Assembly (NCBI GenBank): GCA_018819205.1
Contig: JAHJQE010000096.1
Coordinates: 1-64,000, forward strand
Length of the DNA stretch: 64,000 nt
From: Gammaproteobacteria bacterium
GTDB lineage: Bacteria; Pseudomonadota; Gammaproteobacteria; Burkholderiales; Gallionellaceae
Direction of reading: 5' to 3'
This document shows, one piece after another, positions 34,308-44,463 of the stretch. The notes beneath the pieces are model-generated. The model worked only from the letters and a program-made list of their open reading frames with translations, had not been told where the DNA came from and did not search any database. Each line of letters begins with the position of its first letter. Positions within the stretch are counted from its first letter, which is position 1. Both the position numbers and the translations under genes were made by a program.

Positions 34308-35933
34308 TCAGATGTCTTCCGGCACCATCTTGATCGATCCGCACGGGCACTCGGCCTCGCAGATGCCGCAGCCCTTGCAGTAGTCGTAGTTGAACTCGAA
34401 GCCCTTGCCGGGGCCGAGCTTGATCACCGCGTTGTCCGGACACACGCCGTAACAGTTGTCGCACTCGAAGCAGTTGCCGCATGACAGACAACGGCGTGCC
34501 TCGAACAGTGCGTTGGTCTCGTCCAGCCCACCCTGCACCTCGTCGAAGCTGGTCTGGCGGCGGATGATGTCCAGCATCGGGCGCACCGTCTTGTCGGCGT
34601 CGGAGTAGTACCACGGGTTGAGTTTGTCGAAAGTGGCGATCTCGTGCTTCGGTTCCGGCACGTAGGTGATCCCGCGCAGCCAGGCATCGATGTTGCGCGC
34701 CGCCTTCTTGCCGTGTCCCACACCCACCGTGACCGTGCGCTCCGACGGTACCATGTCGCCGCCGGCGAAGATGCCGGCGTGGCCGGTCATCATGTTGGGC
34801 GCGACCTGCACCGTGCCGTCCTTGATCTCCAGACCGGACACGCCGTTGAGTAGCGACAGGTCGACATCCTGCCCCAGCGCCAGCACCACCGAGTCCGCCT
34901 CCAGCTTCTCGAATTCGCCGGTCGGCTGCGGAAAGCCCTTTTCGTCCAGCTCCATCTTCTCCACGGTGATCTCGCCCACGCCGGCCTGCTTGATGGTGGA
35001 CAGCCACTTGATCATCACGCCTTCCTGCAGCGCTTCCTCGATCTCGAAGTCGTGCGCCGGCGCTTTGTCACGCGTGCGGCGATAGACGATGAGCGGCTCG
35101 CCGCCCATGCGTTTCACGGTGCGCGCCACGTCGATAGCAGTGTTGCCGCCGCCGTACACCACCACCTTGCGGCCCAGCATGGGCTTGTCCTCGCCCTCCA
35201 TGGAACGCAGTACCGACACCGCATCCACGATGTGCGCCGCGTCGCCGGCGGGGATCATGGCGCGTTTGCCGATGTGCGCGCCGACCGCAAGGAAGGCCGC
35301 ATCGAAACCGCCGTCCTGCATGCTCTGCTCGATGTTCTCGACCTTGGTATTCAGCTTGAGCGCCACGCCGAGGTCGAGGATGCGCTGCACCTCGGCATCC
35401 AGCACATCGCGCGGCAAACGGTATTTCGGGATGCCGAAACGCATCATGCCGCCGGCCAGCGGGCCGGCTTCCTGGATCTCGACCTGATGGCCCATGCGCG
35501 CCAGATGATAGGCGGCAGACAGGCCCGACGGACCAGCGCCCACCACCAGCACCTTCTTGCCGGTCTCGGTCGCAGGGGCATCGAACTTCCAGCCACGCTT
35601 GATCGCCTCGTCGCCGAGGAAGCGTTCCACCGAATTGATGCCGACCGCTTCGTCCAGCTGACCGCGATTACATGAGGTTTCGCAGGGGTGGTAGCACACG
35701 CGCCCCATCACCGACGGCAACGGGTTGTCGCGCACCAGCACGCGCCAAGCCTGTTCGTAATCGCCGGACTCGGCATGGAACAGCCAGCCTTGGATGTTCT
35801 CCCCCGCCGGACAAGCGTTGTTGCACGGCGGCAGGCGGTTCAGATACACCGGCCGCGACGAGCGCCAGGAGCCGGTCAGGTTGGCCAGCGAAGTGCCCGG
35901 TTTAAGCGTGATGGCGAAGGGTTTGTTAGCCAT
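34308..35933 (-). CDS. GltD-like NAD(P)H oxidoreductase subunit with C-terminal 2[4Fe-4S] domain, delta-like subunit of a 2-oxoacid:acceptor oxidoreductase
   Basis: PCNNACPAGENIQGWL...CYHPCETSCNRGQ, VLVVGAGPSGLSAAYHLARMGH, VVVYGGGNTAIDVART; C-term CLSCGNCFECDNCYGVCPDNAV...YCKGCGICEAECPCGSI. Confidence 0.88.
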   Translation of the reverse strand: MANKPFAITLKPGTSLANLTGSWRSSRPVYLNRLPPCNNACPAGENIQGWLFHAESGDYEQAWRVLVRDNPLPSVMGRVCYHPCETSCNRGQLDEAVGINSVERFLGDEAIKRGWKFDAPATETGKKVLVVGAGPSGLSAAYHLARMGHQVEIQEAGPLAGGMMRFGIPKYRLPRDVLDAEVQRILDLGVALKLNTKVENIEQSMQDGGFDAAFLAVGAHIGKRAMIPAGDAAHIVDAVSVLRSMEGEDKPMLGRKVVVYGGGNTAIDVARTVKRMGGEPLIVYRRTRDKAPAHDFEIEEALQEGVMIKWLSTIKQAGVGEITVEKMELDEKGFPQPTGEFEKLEADSVVLALGQDVDLSLLNGVSGLEIKDGTVQVAPNMMTGHAGIFAGGDMVPSERTVTVGVGHGKKAARNIDAWLRGITYVPEPKHEIATFDKLNPWYYSDADKTVRPMLDIIRRQTSFDEVQGGLDETNALFEARRCLSCGNCFECDNCYGVCPDNAVIKLGPGKGFEFNYDYCKGCGICEAECPCGSIKMVPEDI

Positions 35934-36933
35934 GAGCCTTCTCCTCGTCGAGCAGACCGTACTTGCGGATGTTGCGGTCGGCGATAGCTTGCAGGTGCGC
36001 CACCATCTCGGGATGCGCATGCTTGCCGAACAGGTGCGCAAAACGCTTCTGCGGTTTGAGGTATTCCTCGATGGGCTGCTTGTTGCGGATCTTGAGGACG
36101 CCGGTCACTTCGCCGTGCTCGGCCTCGAACACCGGGAACATGCCGGTCTCTTTCGCCAGCCGCGCCAGTTTGATGGTGTCGTGCGAAGCCGCGCCCCAGC
36201 CCAGCGGGCAAGGCACGAAAATCTGGATGTAACGCGCACCATGCATCTTCATCGCCTTGCGCACCTTGTATTCCAGGTCGCGCAAGTCGGCCACGGTCGC
36301 GGTCGCAACATAGGGGATGTTGTGCGCCATGGCGATCTCGGGCACGTTTTTGCCCTGCCCGAAAACGTTGCCCGGCTCCTTGCCCACCGGCATGGTGGTC
36401 GCGGTGCGCGCCGTTGGCGGCGTGGCCGAAGAGCGCTGCACGCCGGTGTTCATGTAGGCCTCGTTGTCGTAGCAGATGTACAGCACGTCGTCGTTGCGCT
36501 CGAACATGCCGGACAAGCAGCCGAAACCAATGTCGGTGGTGCCGCCGTCGCCGCCCTGCGCCACCACGCGCACCTCGGTCTTGCCCTTCACCTTCATCGC
36601 CGCCGCCACGCCGGTCGCCACCGCCGGCGCGTTGCCGAACAGCGAATGGATCCACGGTACCTGCCAGGACGATTCGGGATAAGGCGTGGAGAACACCTCC
36701 AGACAACCGGTCGCGTTCACCGCGATCAGCTGGTTGTTGCTCTCCGCCATTGCGGCGTCGATGGCATAGCGCGCACCGAGCGCCTCACCGCAGCCCTGAC
36801 AGGCGCGGTGGCCGGAATTGATCGAGTTGCTGCGCAGCTCACCGGCCTGCACGCTGCGTTCGTCCGGCGCGAGCAGGCGATTGCCCACGGTGTAGGTGCC
36901 GGTCTGGTAGAACTTGACGGTCTGATAGCCCAT
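35926..36933 (-). CDS. 2-oxoacid (pyruvate-type) ferredoxin oxidoreductase beta subunit
   Basis: GHRACQGCGEALGARYAID...ATGCLEVFSTPYPESSW...GGDGGTTDIGFGCLSGMFERNDDVLYICYDNEAYMNTGVQRSSATP. Confidence 0.92.
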   Translation of the reverse strand: MGYQTVKFYQTGTYTVGNRLLAPDERSVQAGELRSNSINSGHRACQGCGEALGARYAIDAAMAESNNQLIAVNATGCLEVFSTPYPESSWQVPWIHSLFGNAPAVATGVAAAMKVKGKTEVRVVAQGGDGGTTDIGFGCLSGMFERNDDVLYICYDNEAYMNTGVQRSSATPPTARTATTMPVGKEPGNVFGQGKNVPEIAMAHNIPYVATATVADLRDLEYKVRKAMKMHGARYIQIFVPCPLGWGAASHDTIKLARLAKETGMFPVFEAEHGEVTGVLKIRNKQPIEEYLKPQKRFAHLFGKHAHPEMVAHLQAIADRNIRKYGLLDEEKAHG

Positions 36934-36943
36934 GACGATCTCC

Positions 36944-38200
36944 TCAACCGAATTTCGCAGAAGTGGACATCCCCTTGTCGAAGAGGATGTTCTCTGCGAT
37001 GGGACCGGAGTGGCGGTTCTGCCGCTCGCGTTCCAGTTGTTTGTTGACCACGTCCCAGTCGAGGTCGACGAAGGTCACCGGCTCCAGCTTCTCCTGCTCC
37101 GCTTCCAGGAACAGCTTGTGCAGCGAGGCCTTGGTGATGTTGCGTCCACCCAGTCCGGCAATGGCAGTGAAGCCCTTGAGGCCGGTGCCGCTCACCGCCA
37201 TGCGCACGTCTGTGGCGACGATGCCGCCCATGCCGACCGCGAGGCTCTTCTCCAGCACCACGAAACGTTTGCAATTCACCAGCGCGGCGCGCACTTCTTT
37301 CAAGGGGAACGGGCGGTAGCTGATGATGCCCAGCACACCGATCTTGTGGCCCTGTTCGCGCAGCTCATCTACCGTGTCTTTCACCGTGCCCAGCACCGAA
37401 CCCATCGCCACGATCATCGTCTCGGCATCGTCGGCGCGGTAGGTGCGCACCAGTCCGCCGCTGTCGCGCCCGAACTGCTGCTTGAACTCCGCCGCCAGTT
37501 GCGGGATCAGTTCCAGCGCCTGCATCTGCTTGGCATGCGCCAGATACTTCACTTCCATGAACGCCTCGGGGCCGACCATGGCACCGATGGAGATCGGCTC
37601 TTTCGGGTCGAGCGACTGGCGCGGGTCGAACGGCGGCAGATAGCCATCCACCTGTTCCTGCGTCGGGATGTCCACGCGCTCGAAGGCGTGGGTGAGGATG
37701 AAGCCGTCCATGCACACCATGATGGGCATGGAGAGTTCTTCGGCCAGCTTGAACGCCTGGATGTGCAGGTCGACCGCTTCCTGATTGGTCTCGGCGAACA
37801 ACTGCATCCAGCCGGAGTCGCGTTGCGAGAGCGAATCGGAATGGTCGTTCCAGATATTGATGGGTGCGCCGATGGCGCGGTTGGCCACGGTCATCACGAT
37901 AGGCAGGCCGAGACCGGCGGCGTTATAGACCGCTTCCACCATGAACAGCAATCCCTGCGAGGCAGTCGCCGTGTAGGAGCGCGCGCCGGCAGCGGAAGAA
38001 CCGATGGCCACCGACATCGCGGCGAACTCGCTCTCCACGTTGATGAACTCGCAAGGCGTCAATTCGCCCGACTTCACCATCTCGCCCAAGCCTTCGACGA
38101 TGTGCGTCTGGGGCGAGATCGGATAGGCACAGATCACTTCCGGACGGCACAGCGCCACTGCTTCCGCGACGGCCTTTGAACCTTCAATCTGCTTAAGCAT
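36944..38200 (-). CDS. 2-oxoacid (pyruvate-type) ferredoxin oxidoreductase alpha subunit
   Basis: AVALCRPEVICAYPISPQTHIVEGLGEMV...FINVESEFAAMSVAIGSSAAGARSYTATASQGLLFM. Confidence 0.92.
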   Translation of the reverse strand: MLKQIEGSKAVAEAVALCRPEVICAYPISPQTHIVEGLGEMVKSGELTPCEFINVESEFAAMSVAIGSSAAGARSYTATASQGLLFMVEAVYNAAGLGLPIVMTVANRAIGAPINIWNDHSDSLSQRDSGWMQLFAETNQEAVDLHIQAFKLAEELSMPIMVCMDGFILTHAFERVDIPTQEQVDGYLPPFDPRQSLDPKEPISIGAMVGPEAFMEVKYLAHAKQMQALELIPQLAAEFKQQFGRDSGGLVRTYRADDAETMIVAMGSVLGTVKDTVDELREQGHKIGVLGIISYRPFPLKEVRAALVNCKRFVVLEKSLAVGMGGIVATDVRMAVSGTGLKGFTAIAGLGGRNITKASLHKLFLEAEQEKLEPVTFVDLDWDVVNKQLERERQNRHSGPIAENILFDKGMSTSAKFG

Positions 38201-38774
38201 GGGCGCGTTCCTCCATCTGCTTTTTCACCAGCGCATAGGCTTCCGTCGCGGCAGCAATGTTGCCCGCGGCCACTTTGCCCGAGAATTTCTCGTTGATCGC
38301 CTTGACTACGGATTCCAGTTTGAACATGCCTGAGAGTGCGGCGAAACCTGCGATGAGCGGCACATTGGGAATAGGGCGGCCGACGTGCTTCAGGCCCAGT
38401 TCGGTCGCGGGCAAGGTGCACATCCGCGCATGGCCGCGCTGCTTCACCAACTCACCCAGCCCGATCTGCTCGAAGCTGTGTGCGGAATTGAGCAGCACAT
38501 AACCGTCCGGTTTGAGTCCTGAGAACACATCGATCTGGTGCAGCAGGGTAGGGTCCTGGATGATGAGCGCATCCGGCTCCATGATCGGCTCACGCAGACG
38601 GATCTCTTTGTCGTCGAGGCGGCAGAACGCCACCACCGGCGCACCTGTGCGCTCAGAACCAAAACTGGGGAAAGCCTGTGCATGGCGACCTTCCTCGAAA
38701 GCCGCGACCGACAACATCTCCGTCGCGGTCACCACGCCTTGACCGCCCCGTCCGTGTACTCGAATCTGGAACAT
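38193..38774 (-). CDS. 2-oxoacid ferredoxin oxidoreductase gamma subunit
   Basis: FQIRVHGRGGQGVVTATEMLSVAAFEEGRHAQAFPSFGSERTGAPVVAFCR. Confidence 0.92.
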   Translation of the reverse strand: MFQIRVHGRGGQGVVTATEMLSVAAFEEGRHAQAFPSFGSERTGAPVVAFCRLDDKEIRLREPIMEPDALIIQDPTLLHQIDVFSGLKPDGYVLLNSAHSFEQIGLGELVKQRGHARMCTLPATELGLKHVGRPIPNVPLIAGFAALSGMFKLESVVKAINEKFSGKVAAGNIAAATEAYALVKKQMEERAHA

Positions 38775-38836
38775 CTGCCGCTCCTTTTGCTTGCTTATTC
38801 TGTCACCGGAATGTTACGCCAGTTTGTGCGGTATGT

Positions 38837-39289
38837 TTAATTGACTGCGAGCAACTCCACATCGAACACCAGCGTCGCGTTGGGCGGGATCACCCCGCCC
38901 GCACCATGCGCGCCGTAGCCCATCGCGGGCGGGATGACCAAAGTACGCGATCCCCCCACCTTCATGCCTTGCACGCCCACGTCCCAACCCTTGATGACTC
39001 GACCTTCACCGAGCGGGAATTCGAACGGACTGTTGCGGTCACGCGAGCTGTCGAACTTCTTGCCTTTGTGTTCGGGCGCAGCCTCGTCATACAACCAGCC
39101 GGTGTAATGCACCGTGACCGTCTGACCGGCACTGGCGACCGCACCCGCGCCCGGTTTGACTTCGATTTGCACCAGTTCGGTCACATTGCTGGGTTTGGCC
39201 GTCTGCAACTCGGTCTGCGAGCACGCACTGAACAACAGGCTGCTCGCTCCGAGCAGTGCGGCGAGCGGAATGAAGGTGAAGCGCTTCAT
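38837..39289 (-). CDS. FKBP-type peptidyl-prolyl isomerase, lipoprotein form
   Basis: Signal peptide with lipobox LLFSAC and one FKBP domain ([12 protein letters not shown]...[35 protein letters not shown]). Confidence 0.92.
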   Translation of the reverse strand: MKRFTFIPLAALLGASSLLFSACSQTELQTAKPSNVTELVQIEVKPGAGAVASAGQTVTVHYTGWLYDEAAPEHKGKKFDSSRDRNSPFEFPLGEGRVIKGWDVGVQGMKVGGSRTLVIPPAMGYGAHGAGGVIPPNATLVFDVELLAVN

Positions 39290-39976
39290 TTAATTCACAC
39301 CCAGCAGTTCGACTTCGAACACCAGCGTCGCATTGCCAGGGATCACGCCGCCCGCGCCGCGCTTGCCGTAACCCATCTCCGGCGGGATCACCAAAGTGCG
39401 CTGACCGCCCACTTTCATGCCCTGCACGCCCATGTCCCAGCCCTGGATCACATGGCCCATGCCCAGCGGGAATTCGAACGGCTCGTCGCGGTCGCGCGAA
39501 CTGTCAAACTTGGTGCCCTTGTTGCCCTCCGCATTCTTGTCGAACAGCCAGCCGGTGTAATGCACGGTCACATGCTGCCCGGATTGCGCCTCGTCGCCCT
39601 CGCCGACCTTGGTATCCACCATCTCGGTGCGGATCACCTTCAGCAGCTTCACGTCGAACACCAGCGTCGCATTCGGCGGGATCACGCCACCCGCACCGCG
39701 CGGGCCATAGCCCATCTCGTGCGGGATCACCAAGGTGCGCGATCCGCCTTCCTTCATGCCCGCCACGCCCTCATCCCAACCCTTGATGACGCGCCCGCCG
39801 CCGAGCGGGAAATCGAACGGCTCGTTACGGTCCAGCGAGCTATCGAACTTCGTGCCCTTGTTGTCTGCAGCGCTCTCGTCGAACAGCCAGCCGGTGTAAT
39901 GCACGATGACGGTCTGTCCGGCTTGGGCCTCCGCGCCTTCGCCCAGTTTGGTGTCGGTTTTGATGAGGTTAATCAC
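39290..39976 (-). CDS. Tandem two-domain FKBP-type peptidyl-prolyl isomerase without signal peptide
   Basis: Two consecutive FKBP domains ([25 protein letters not shown]... and [25 protein letters not shown]...); stop TAA abuts the next gene's ATG. Confidence 0.93.
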   Translation of the reverse strand: MINLIKTDTKLGEGAEAQAGQTVIVHYTGWLFDESAADNKGTKFDSSLDRNEPFDFPLGGGRVIKGWDEGVAGMKEGGSRTLVIPHEMGYGPRGAGGVIPPNATLVFDVKLLKVIRTEMVDTKVGEGDEAQSGQHVTVHYTGWLFDKNAEGNKGTKFDSSRDRDEPFEFPLGMGHVIQGWDMGVQGMKVGGQRTLVIPPEMGYGKRGAGGVIPGNATLVFEVELLGVN

Positions 39977-39987
39977 TTTGCATTTCC

Positions 39988-40641
39988 TTATTCAGTTAAA
40001 TTACTTTTACCCAAATTGCAGCTTGAGCATAACGTTTGAAGATTTTCTATTGTAGTTTCCCCGCCCTTGCTCCAAGGAAAAACGTGATCCACATGCAACT
40101 CAACTTCCGGGTTTTTGGCAGGGCTAGCGCCGCATTGTTTGCAAACGAAATTATCTCGACTCAACACCTTAAATCGAAGGCGCAGTGATGGGTCTCGCCC
40201 AGTTTTTCTTTGATTCAAATATTCTTCTTTAGGAAGCGGCGCATTGAGTTCAGTCGCATTAGCAAAATCGACAAACTGTTCTAATGCTGCATTCCAAGAG
40301 CCAAACCGACGGTTGTAGGGTCCCTGTGAAATGGTGGATGGAGTATTTGCCAATTCTGCACGTTTAGGCTGGCGGCCATAGTGTTGCCACAAAACTAGAA
40401 TATTTTCGAAGAGTTGCTCGTCTGAATACTGTTGGTTGGAAATTGAAAGTCCAGCAACCAGAAGTGCTTTATTCCAAGTACCAAAGCGACGGCAAATATT
40501 CGATTCGTCGTACTTTCCGTGTTCACGGTATATCTTCTGAGTGATTTTTTCAGTACCAATTTCTCCCGCAACTTTTTGCAAGTCTGAAATCATCTCCTCA
40601 TCAGAGACTGGCGAATTCTTTGCTTTAGTAAACTCAAACAT
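39988..40641 (-). CDS. HNH endonuclease with homing-endonuclease-associated (HNH_repeat-like) modules
   Basis: Repeats ...[18 protein letters not shown] and ...[71 protein letters not shown] overlaps the metH stop by one base. Confidence 0.85.
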   Translation of the reverse strand: MFEFTKAKNSPVSDEEMISDLQKVAGEIGTEKITQKIYREHGKYDESNICRRFGTWNKALLVAGLSISNQQYSDEQLFENILVLWQHYGRQPKRAELANTPSTISQGPYNRRFGSWNAALEQFVDFANATELNAPLPKEEYLNQRKTGRDPSLRLRFKVLSRDNFVCKQCGASPAKNPEVELHVDHVFPWSKGGETTIENLQTLCSSCNLGKSNLTE

Positions 40642-43600
40642 CAATAACTCAACACCGGTGCCAACCACCGCTCCGCTTCTTCCACCGTCCAGCCCTTGCG
40701 CTTGGCATAGTCCGCGACCTGATCCTTGTCCACCTTGCCGGTGGCGAAATATTTCGCTTCGGGGTGCGAGAAGTAGAAACCGCTCACTGCTGCGGTGGGC
40801 AGCATGGCGAAACTCTCGGTGAGCGTGATGCCTGCATTCTGCGGTGCTTGCAACAGTTCGAACAACGGCCCTTTCTCGCTGTGCTCTGGGCAGGCGGGAT
40901 AGCCGGGGGCGGGGCGGATGCCGCGGTATTTTTCGGCGATGATGTCTTCGTTGCTCAAGGCTTCATCTGAGGCGTAGCCCCAGAACTCGCGGCGCACGCG
41001 CAGGTGCAGGTGTTCGGCGAAGGCTTCGGCGAGGCGATCGGCTAATGCCTGCAGCATGATGGCGCTGTAGTCGTCGTTGGCTTTCTCGAACTCCTTCATT
41101 TTCTTTTCGATGCCGATGCCCGCCGTCACTGCGAAGCCACCGATGTAGTCCTGCACCTTGCTTTCTTTGGGCGCGATGTAGTCGGCCAGACAGTAGTTGG
41201 GGATGTCGGCGGGCTTCTTGGTTTGCTGGCGCAGGTTGTGCCAGGTCATCTGCACCTTCTTGCGCTTGTCGTCGGCGTAGATCTCGATGTCGTCGCTGTT
41301 CACTGCATTGGCGGGGAACAGGCCGAACACGGCATTGGCGGTGAGCCACTTCTCTTTGACGAGTTTATTCAGCATGGCCTGCGCATCGGCGAACAGCTTG
41401 GTCGCTTCCGCACCCACCACTTCGTCGCTCAATATCTTCGGATAACGGCCAGCCAGTTCCCATGCCTGGAAGAACGGCGTCCAGTCGATGAACTCGACCA
41501 GCGCTTCCAGCGGGTAGTTCTCCAGCTTCTGCACGCCGAGTAGCTTGGGCTTGGGCGGCGCATAGCTTTTCCAGTCGGTCTTCAGGCCATGCTCACGTGC
41601 TTCCTGCAGCGGGACATAAGTCGCCTTGCCCTGCTTGCCCGCGTGCTGGTCGCGCGCTGCCTGATAGTCGGCCTTGATCTCGGCCACGTAGTCGTCGCGC
41701 AGGGTCGAGGAGAGCAGGTTGCTGCACACGCCCACGGCGCGCGAGGCGTCGGTCACGTACACGACCGTGCCGCTCGGGTAGTTGGGTTCGATCTTCACGG
41801 CGGTGTGCACGCGCGAGGTGGTCGCGCCACCGATCAGCGGCGGGATGGTGAAGCCTTGACGCTCCATCTCTTTCGCCACATGCGCCATCTCTTCCAGCGA
41901 GGGAGTGATGAGGCCGGAGAGACCGATGATGTCGACCTTGTGTTCGCGCGCGGTGTCGAGGATCTGCTGAGCGGGCACCATCACGCCCATGTTGATGACC
42001 TCGAAGTTGTTGCACTGCAACACCACGGTGACAATGTTCTTGCCGATGTCGTGCACATCGCCCTTCACCGTCGCCATCAGGATCTTGCCCTTGGGCTTGG
42101 TGTCGCCGGAGCGCAGTTTTTCCGCTTCGATGTAGGGGATCAGATGGGCCACGGCCTGCTTCATCACGCGCGCCGATTTCACCACCTGCGGCAGGAACAT
42201 CTTGCCCGCGCCGAACAGGTCGCCGACCACGTTCATGCCGGTCATCAGCGGGCCTTCGATCACTTCGACCGGGAACTTGGCTTGCAGGCGCGCTTCTTCG
42301 GTGTCTTCAATGATGAAGGTGGTGATGCCGCGCACCAGCGCATGCGTCAGGCGTTCCTGCACCGTGCCTTTGCGCCATTCCAGGTCTTCCACCTGCGCCT
42401 TGCCGCCGCCCTTGAAGTTCTCAGCCAGTGCGACCAGCTTCTCGCCCGCGTCGGGGCTGCGGTTCAGCACCACATCCTCGACCGCCTCGCGCAGGTCTTT
42501 CGGCAGTTCCTCGTACACGCCGAGCTGGCCGGCGTTGACGATACCCATGTTCATGCCCGCCTTGACGGCGTGGTACAGGAACACGGTGTGGATGGCTTCG
42601 CGCACCGGCTCGTTACCGCGGAACGAGAACGACACGTTGGACACCCCGCCGCTGATCTTGGCGTAGGGCAGGTTCTTCCTGATCCATGCGCAGGCTTCGA
42701 TGAAATCCACGGCGTAGTTGTCATGCTCCTCGATGCCGGTAGCAATGGCGAAGATGTTCGGGTCGAAGATGATGTCCTCGGGAGGGAAGCCGACCTTGTT
42801 CACCAAAATGTCGTAGCTGCGCTTGCATATCTCGGTCTTGCGCGCGTAGGTGTCGGCCTGTCCTGCTTCGTCGAAGGCCATCACCACCGCGGCCGCGCCG
42901 TATTTCTTCACCAGCGTGGCGTACTTGACGAAGTTCTCCTCGCCTTCCTTGAGCGAGATGGAGTTGACGATGGACTTGCCCTGTACACACTTGAGGCCCG
43001 CCTCTATGATCTCCCACTTGGAGGAGTCGATCATCACCGGCACCTTGGAGATGTCCGGCTCGGAGGCGATCAGCTTGAGGAACTTCACCATCGCGGCCTG
43101 ACCGTCGAGCATGGCGTCGTCCATGTTGATGTCGATCACCTGCGCACCGGCTTCGACCTGCTGCTTGCAGATCTCCAGCGCTTCCTCGTACTGGCCTTCC
43201 ATCACGAGGCGCTTGAACTTGGCCGAACCGGCCACGTTGCAACGCTCACCGACGTTGACGAACAGCGACTGGTCGCCGATGTTGAACGGCTCCAAGCCGG
43301 ACAGGCGACACTCGACCGGGTTCTGCGGGATCTTGCGCGGCGCGATGTCCTTCACCGTCTCGGCGATGGCCTTGATGAAGTCCGGCGAGGTGCCACAGCA
43401 GCCGCCGATGATGTTGAGGAAGCCGCTCGCAGCCCATTCCTTGATGTGGCCGGCCATGTTCTCGGGCGTGTCGTCATAGCCCGTCTCGGCCAAAGGATTG
43501 GGCAGACCCGCGTTGGGGTGTGCGCTCACATAGCAGTTGGCGACACGCGACATCTCTTCCACGTACTGGCGCAGTTCTTCCGCGCCCAGCGCGCAGTTGA

Positions 43601-44327
43601 GGCCGATGGAGATGGGCTTGGCATGGGCCAGCGAGTTGTAGAACGCCTCGGTCACCTGGCCGGTCAAGGTACGGCCGGAAGCGTCGGTGATGGTGCCGGA
43701 GATCATGATTGGCAGTGAAGTGCCGCGCTCCTCGAACACCGACTGCACCGCAAAGATGGCGGCCTTGGCATTGAGCGTGTCGAAGATGGTCTCGATCAGG
43801 ATCAGATCCGAACCGCCGTCCATCAGGCCGCGCGCGGCATCGGAGTAATCGCTCACCAGCTGGTCGAAGCTGATATTGCGCGCCGCCGGGTCGTTCACGT
43901 CGGGGGAGATGGTCGCGGTCTTGTCGGTGGGGCCGAGCACACCCGCGACGAAGCGCGGCTTGTCTGCGGTGGCGTATTCGTCGCAGGCCACGCGCGCCAG
44001 CGCGGCACCGGCCTTGTTCAGTTCGTAGTTCAGCGCCGCCATGCCGTACGCCTTGAGCGTGGTCGCGTTCGCGCCAAAGGTGTCGGTCTCGATGATGTCC
44101 GCGCCCGCCGCCAGGTATTCGCAATGGATGCCCTTGATGACGTCCGGCCGTGTCAGCACCAGCAGGTCGTTGTTGCCCTTGAGGTCGCTCGGCCAGTCCG
44201 CGAAGCGCGCGCCGCGATAATCCGCCTCGGTCAGCTTGTGGCGCTGCACCATGGTGCCCATGGCACCGTCGAGGATGAGGATGCGTTGCTGGAGGAGTTT
44301 TTCGATGGGATGTGACGTTTTGTTCAT
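40641..44327 (-). CDS. metH: Cobalamin-dependent methionine synthase, full length
   Basis: [22 protein letters not shown]...[18 protein letters not shown]...[32 protein letters not shown]...[28 protein letters not shown]. Confidence 0.98.
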   Translation of the reverse strand: MNKTSHPIEKLLQQRILILDGAMGTMVQRHKLTEADYRGARFADWPSDLKGNNDLLVLTRPDVIKGIHCEYLAAGADIIETDTFGANATTLKAYGMAALNYELNKAGAALARVACDEYATADKPRFVAGVLGPTDKTATISPDVNDPAARNISFDQLVSDYSDAARGLMDGGSDLILIETIFDTLNAKAAIFAVQSVFEERGTSLPIMISGTITDASGRTLTGQVTEAFYNSLAHAKPISIGLNCALGAEELRQYVEEMSRVANCYVSAHPNAGLPNPLAETGYDDTPENMAGHIKEWAASGFLNIIGGCCGTSPDFIKAIAETVKDIAPRKIPQNPVECRLSGLEPFNIGDQSLFVNVGERCNVAGSAKFKRLVMEGQYEEALEICKQQVEAGAQVIDINMDDAMLDGQAAMVKFLKLIASEPDISKVPVMIDSSKWEIIEAGLKCVQGKSIVNSISLKEGEENFVKYATLVKKYGAAAVVMAFDEAGQADTYARKTEICKRSYDILVNKVGFPPEDIIFDPNIFAIATGIEEHDNYAVDFIEACAWIRKNLPYAKISGGVSNVSFSFRGNEPVREAIHTVFLYHAVKAGMNMGIVNAGQLGVYEELPKDLREAVEDVVLNRSPDAGEKLVALAENFKGGGKAQVEDLEWRKGTVQERLTHALVRGITTFIIEDTEEARLQAKFPVEVIEGPLMTGMNVVGDLFGAGKMFLPQVVKSARVMKQAVAHLIPYIEAEKLRSGDTKPKGKILMATVKGDVHDIGKNIVTVVLQCNNFEVINMGVMVPAQQILDTAREHKVDIIGLSGLITPSLEEMAHVAKEMERQGFTIPPLIGGATTSRVHTAVKIEPNYPSGTVVYVTDASRAVGVCSNLLSSTLRDDYVAEIKADYQAARDQHAGKQGKATYVPLQEAREHGLKTDWKSYAPPKPKLLGVQKLENYPLEALVEFIDWTPFFQAWELAGRYPKILSDEVVGAEATKLFADAQAMLNKLVKEKWLTANAVFGLFPANAVNSDDIEIYADDKRKKVQMTWHNLRQQTKKPADIPNYCLADYIAPKESKVQDYIGGFAVTAGIGIEKKMKEFEKANDDYSAIMLQALADRLAEAFAEHLHLRVRREFWGYASDEALSNEDIIAEKYRGIRPAPGYPACPEHSEKGPLFELLQAPQNAGITLTESFAMLPTAAVSGFYFSHPEAKYFATGKVDKDQVADYAKRKGWTVEEAERWLAPVLSY

Positions 44328-44383
44328 ATTCTGTAGGCCTTGCGCGAGGCGCGGATTCTAGCATGTGGGCTATTGCCGCTTGC

Positions 44384-44414
44384 TGCACAGGGAATAACCC
44401 TTTATTTCCGTGCA
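44384..44414. repeat. Inverted repeat upstream of metH
   Basis: TGCACaGGgAATAA-ccc-TTTATTtCCgTGCA, 31-bp imperfect dyad in the comM-metH gap. Confidence 0.6.
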
Positions 44415-44463
44415 CTTTGCCCTTCGGGTGATACCGACTCGGCAATCAATCAGGTAGTGGCTT

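Noticed and set aside
33315-38179. Long plus-strand ORFs 33315-34484, 35794-37047, 36932-38179
   Set aside because: Antisense to mpl and the oxidoreductase subunits, with no recognisable domains.
38678-40039. 453-aa plus-strand ORF with internal repeats
   Set aside because: The apparent repeat protein is the reverse complement of the duplicated FKBP domains.
41589-43718. 709-aa plus-strand ORF opposite metH
   Set aside because: Antisense to a clear full-length metH; composition rich in His/Arg/Val/Leu typical of shadow frames.
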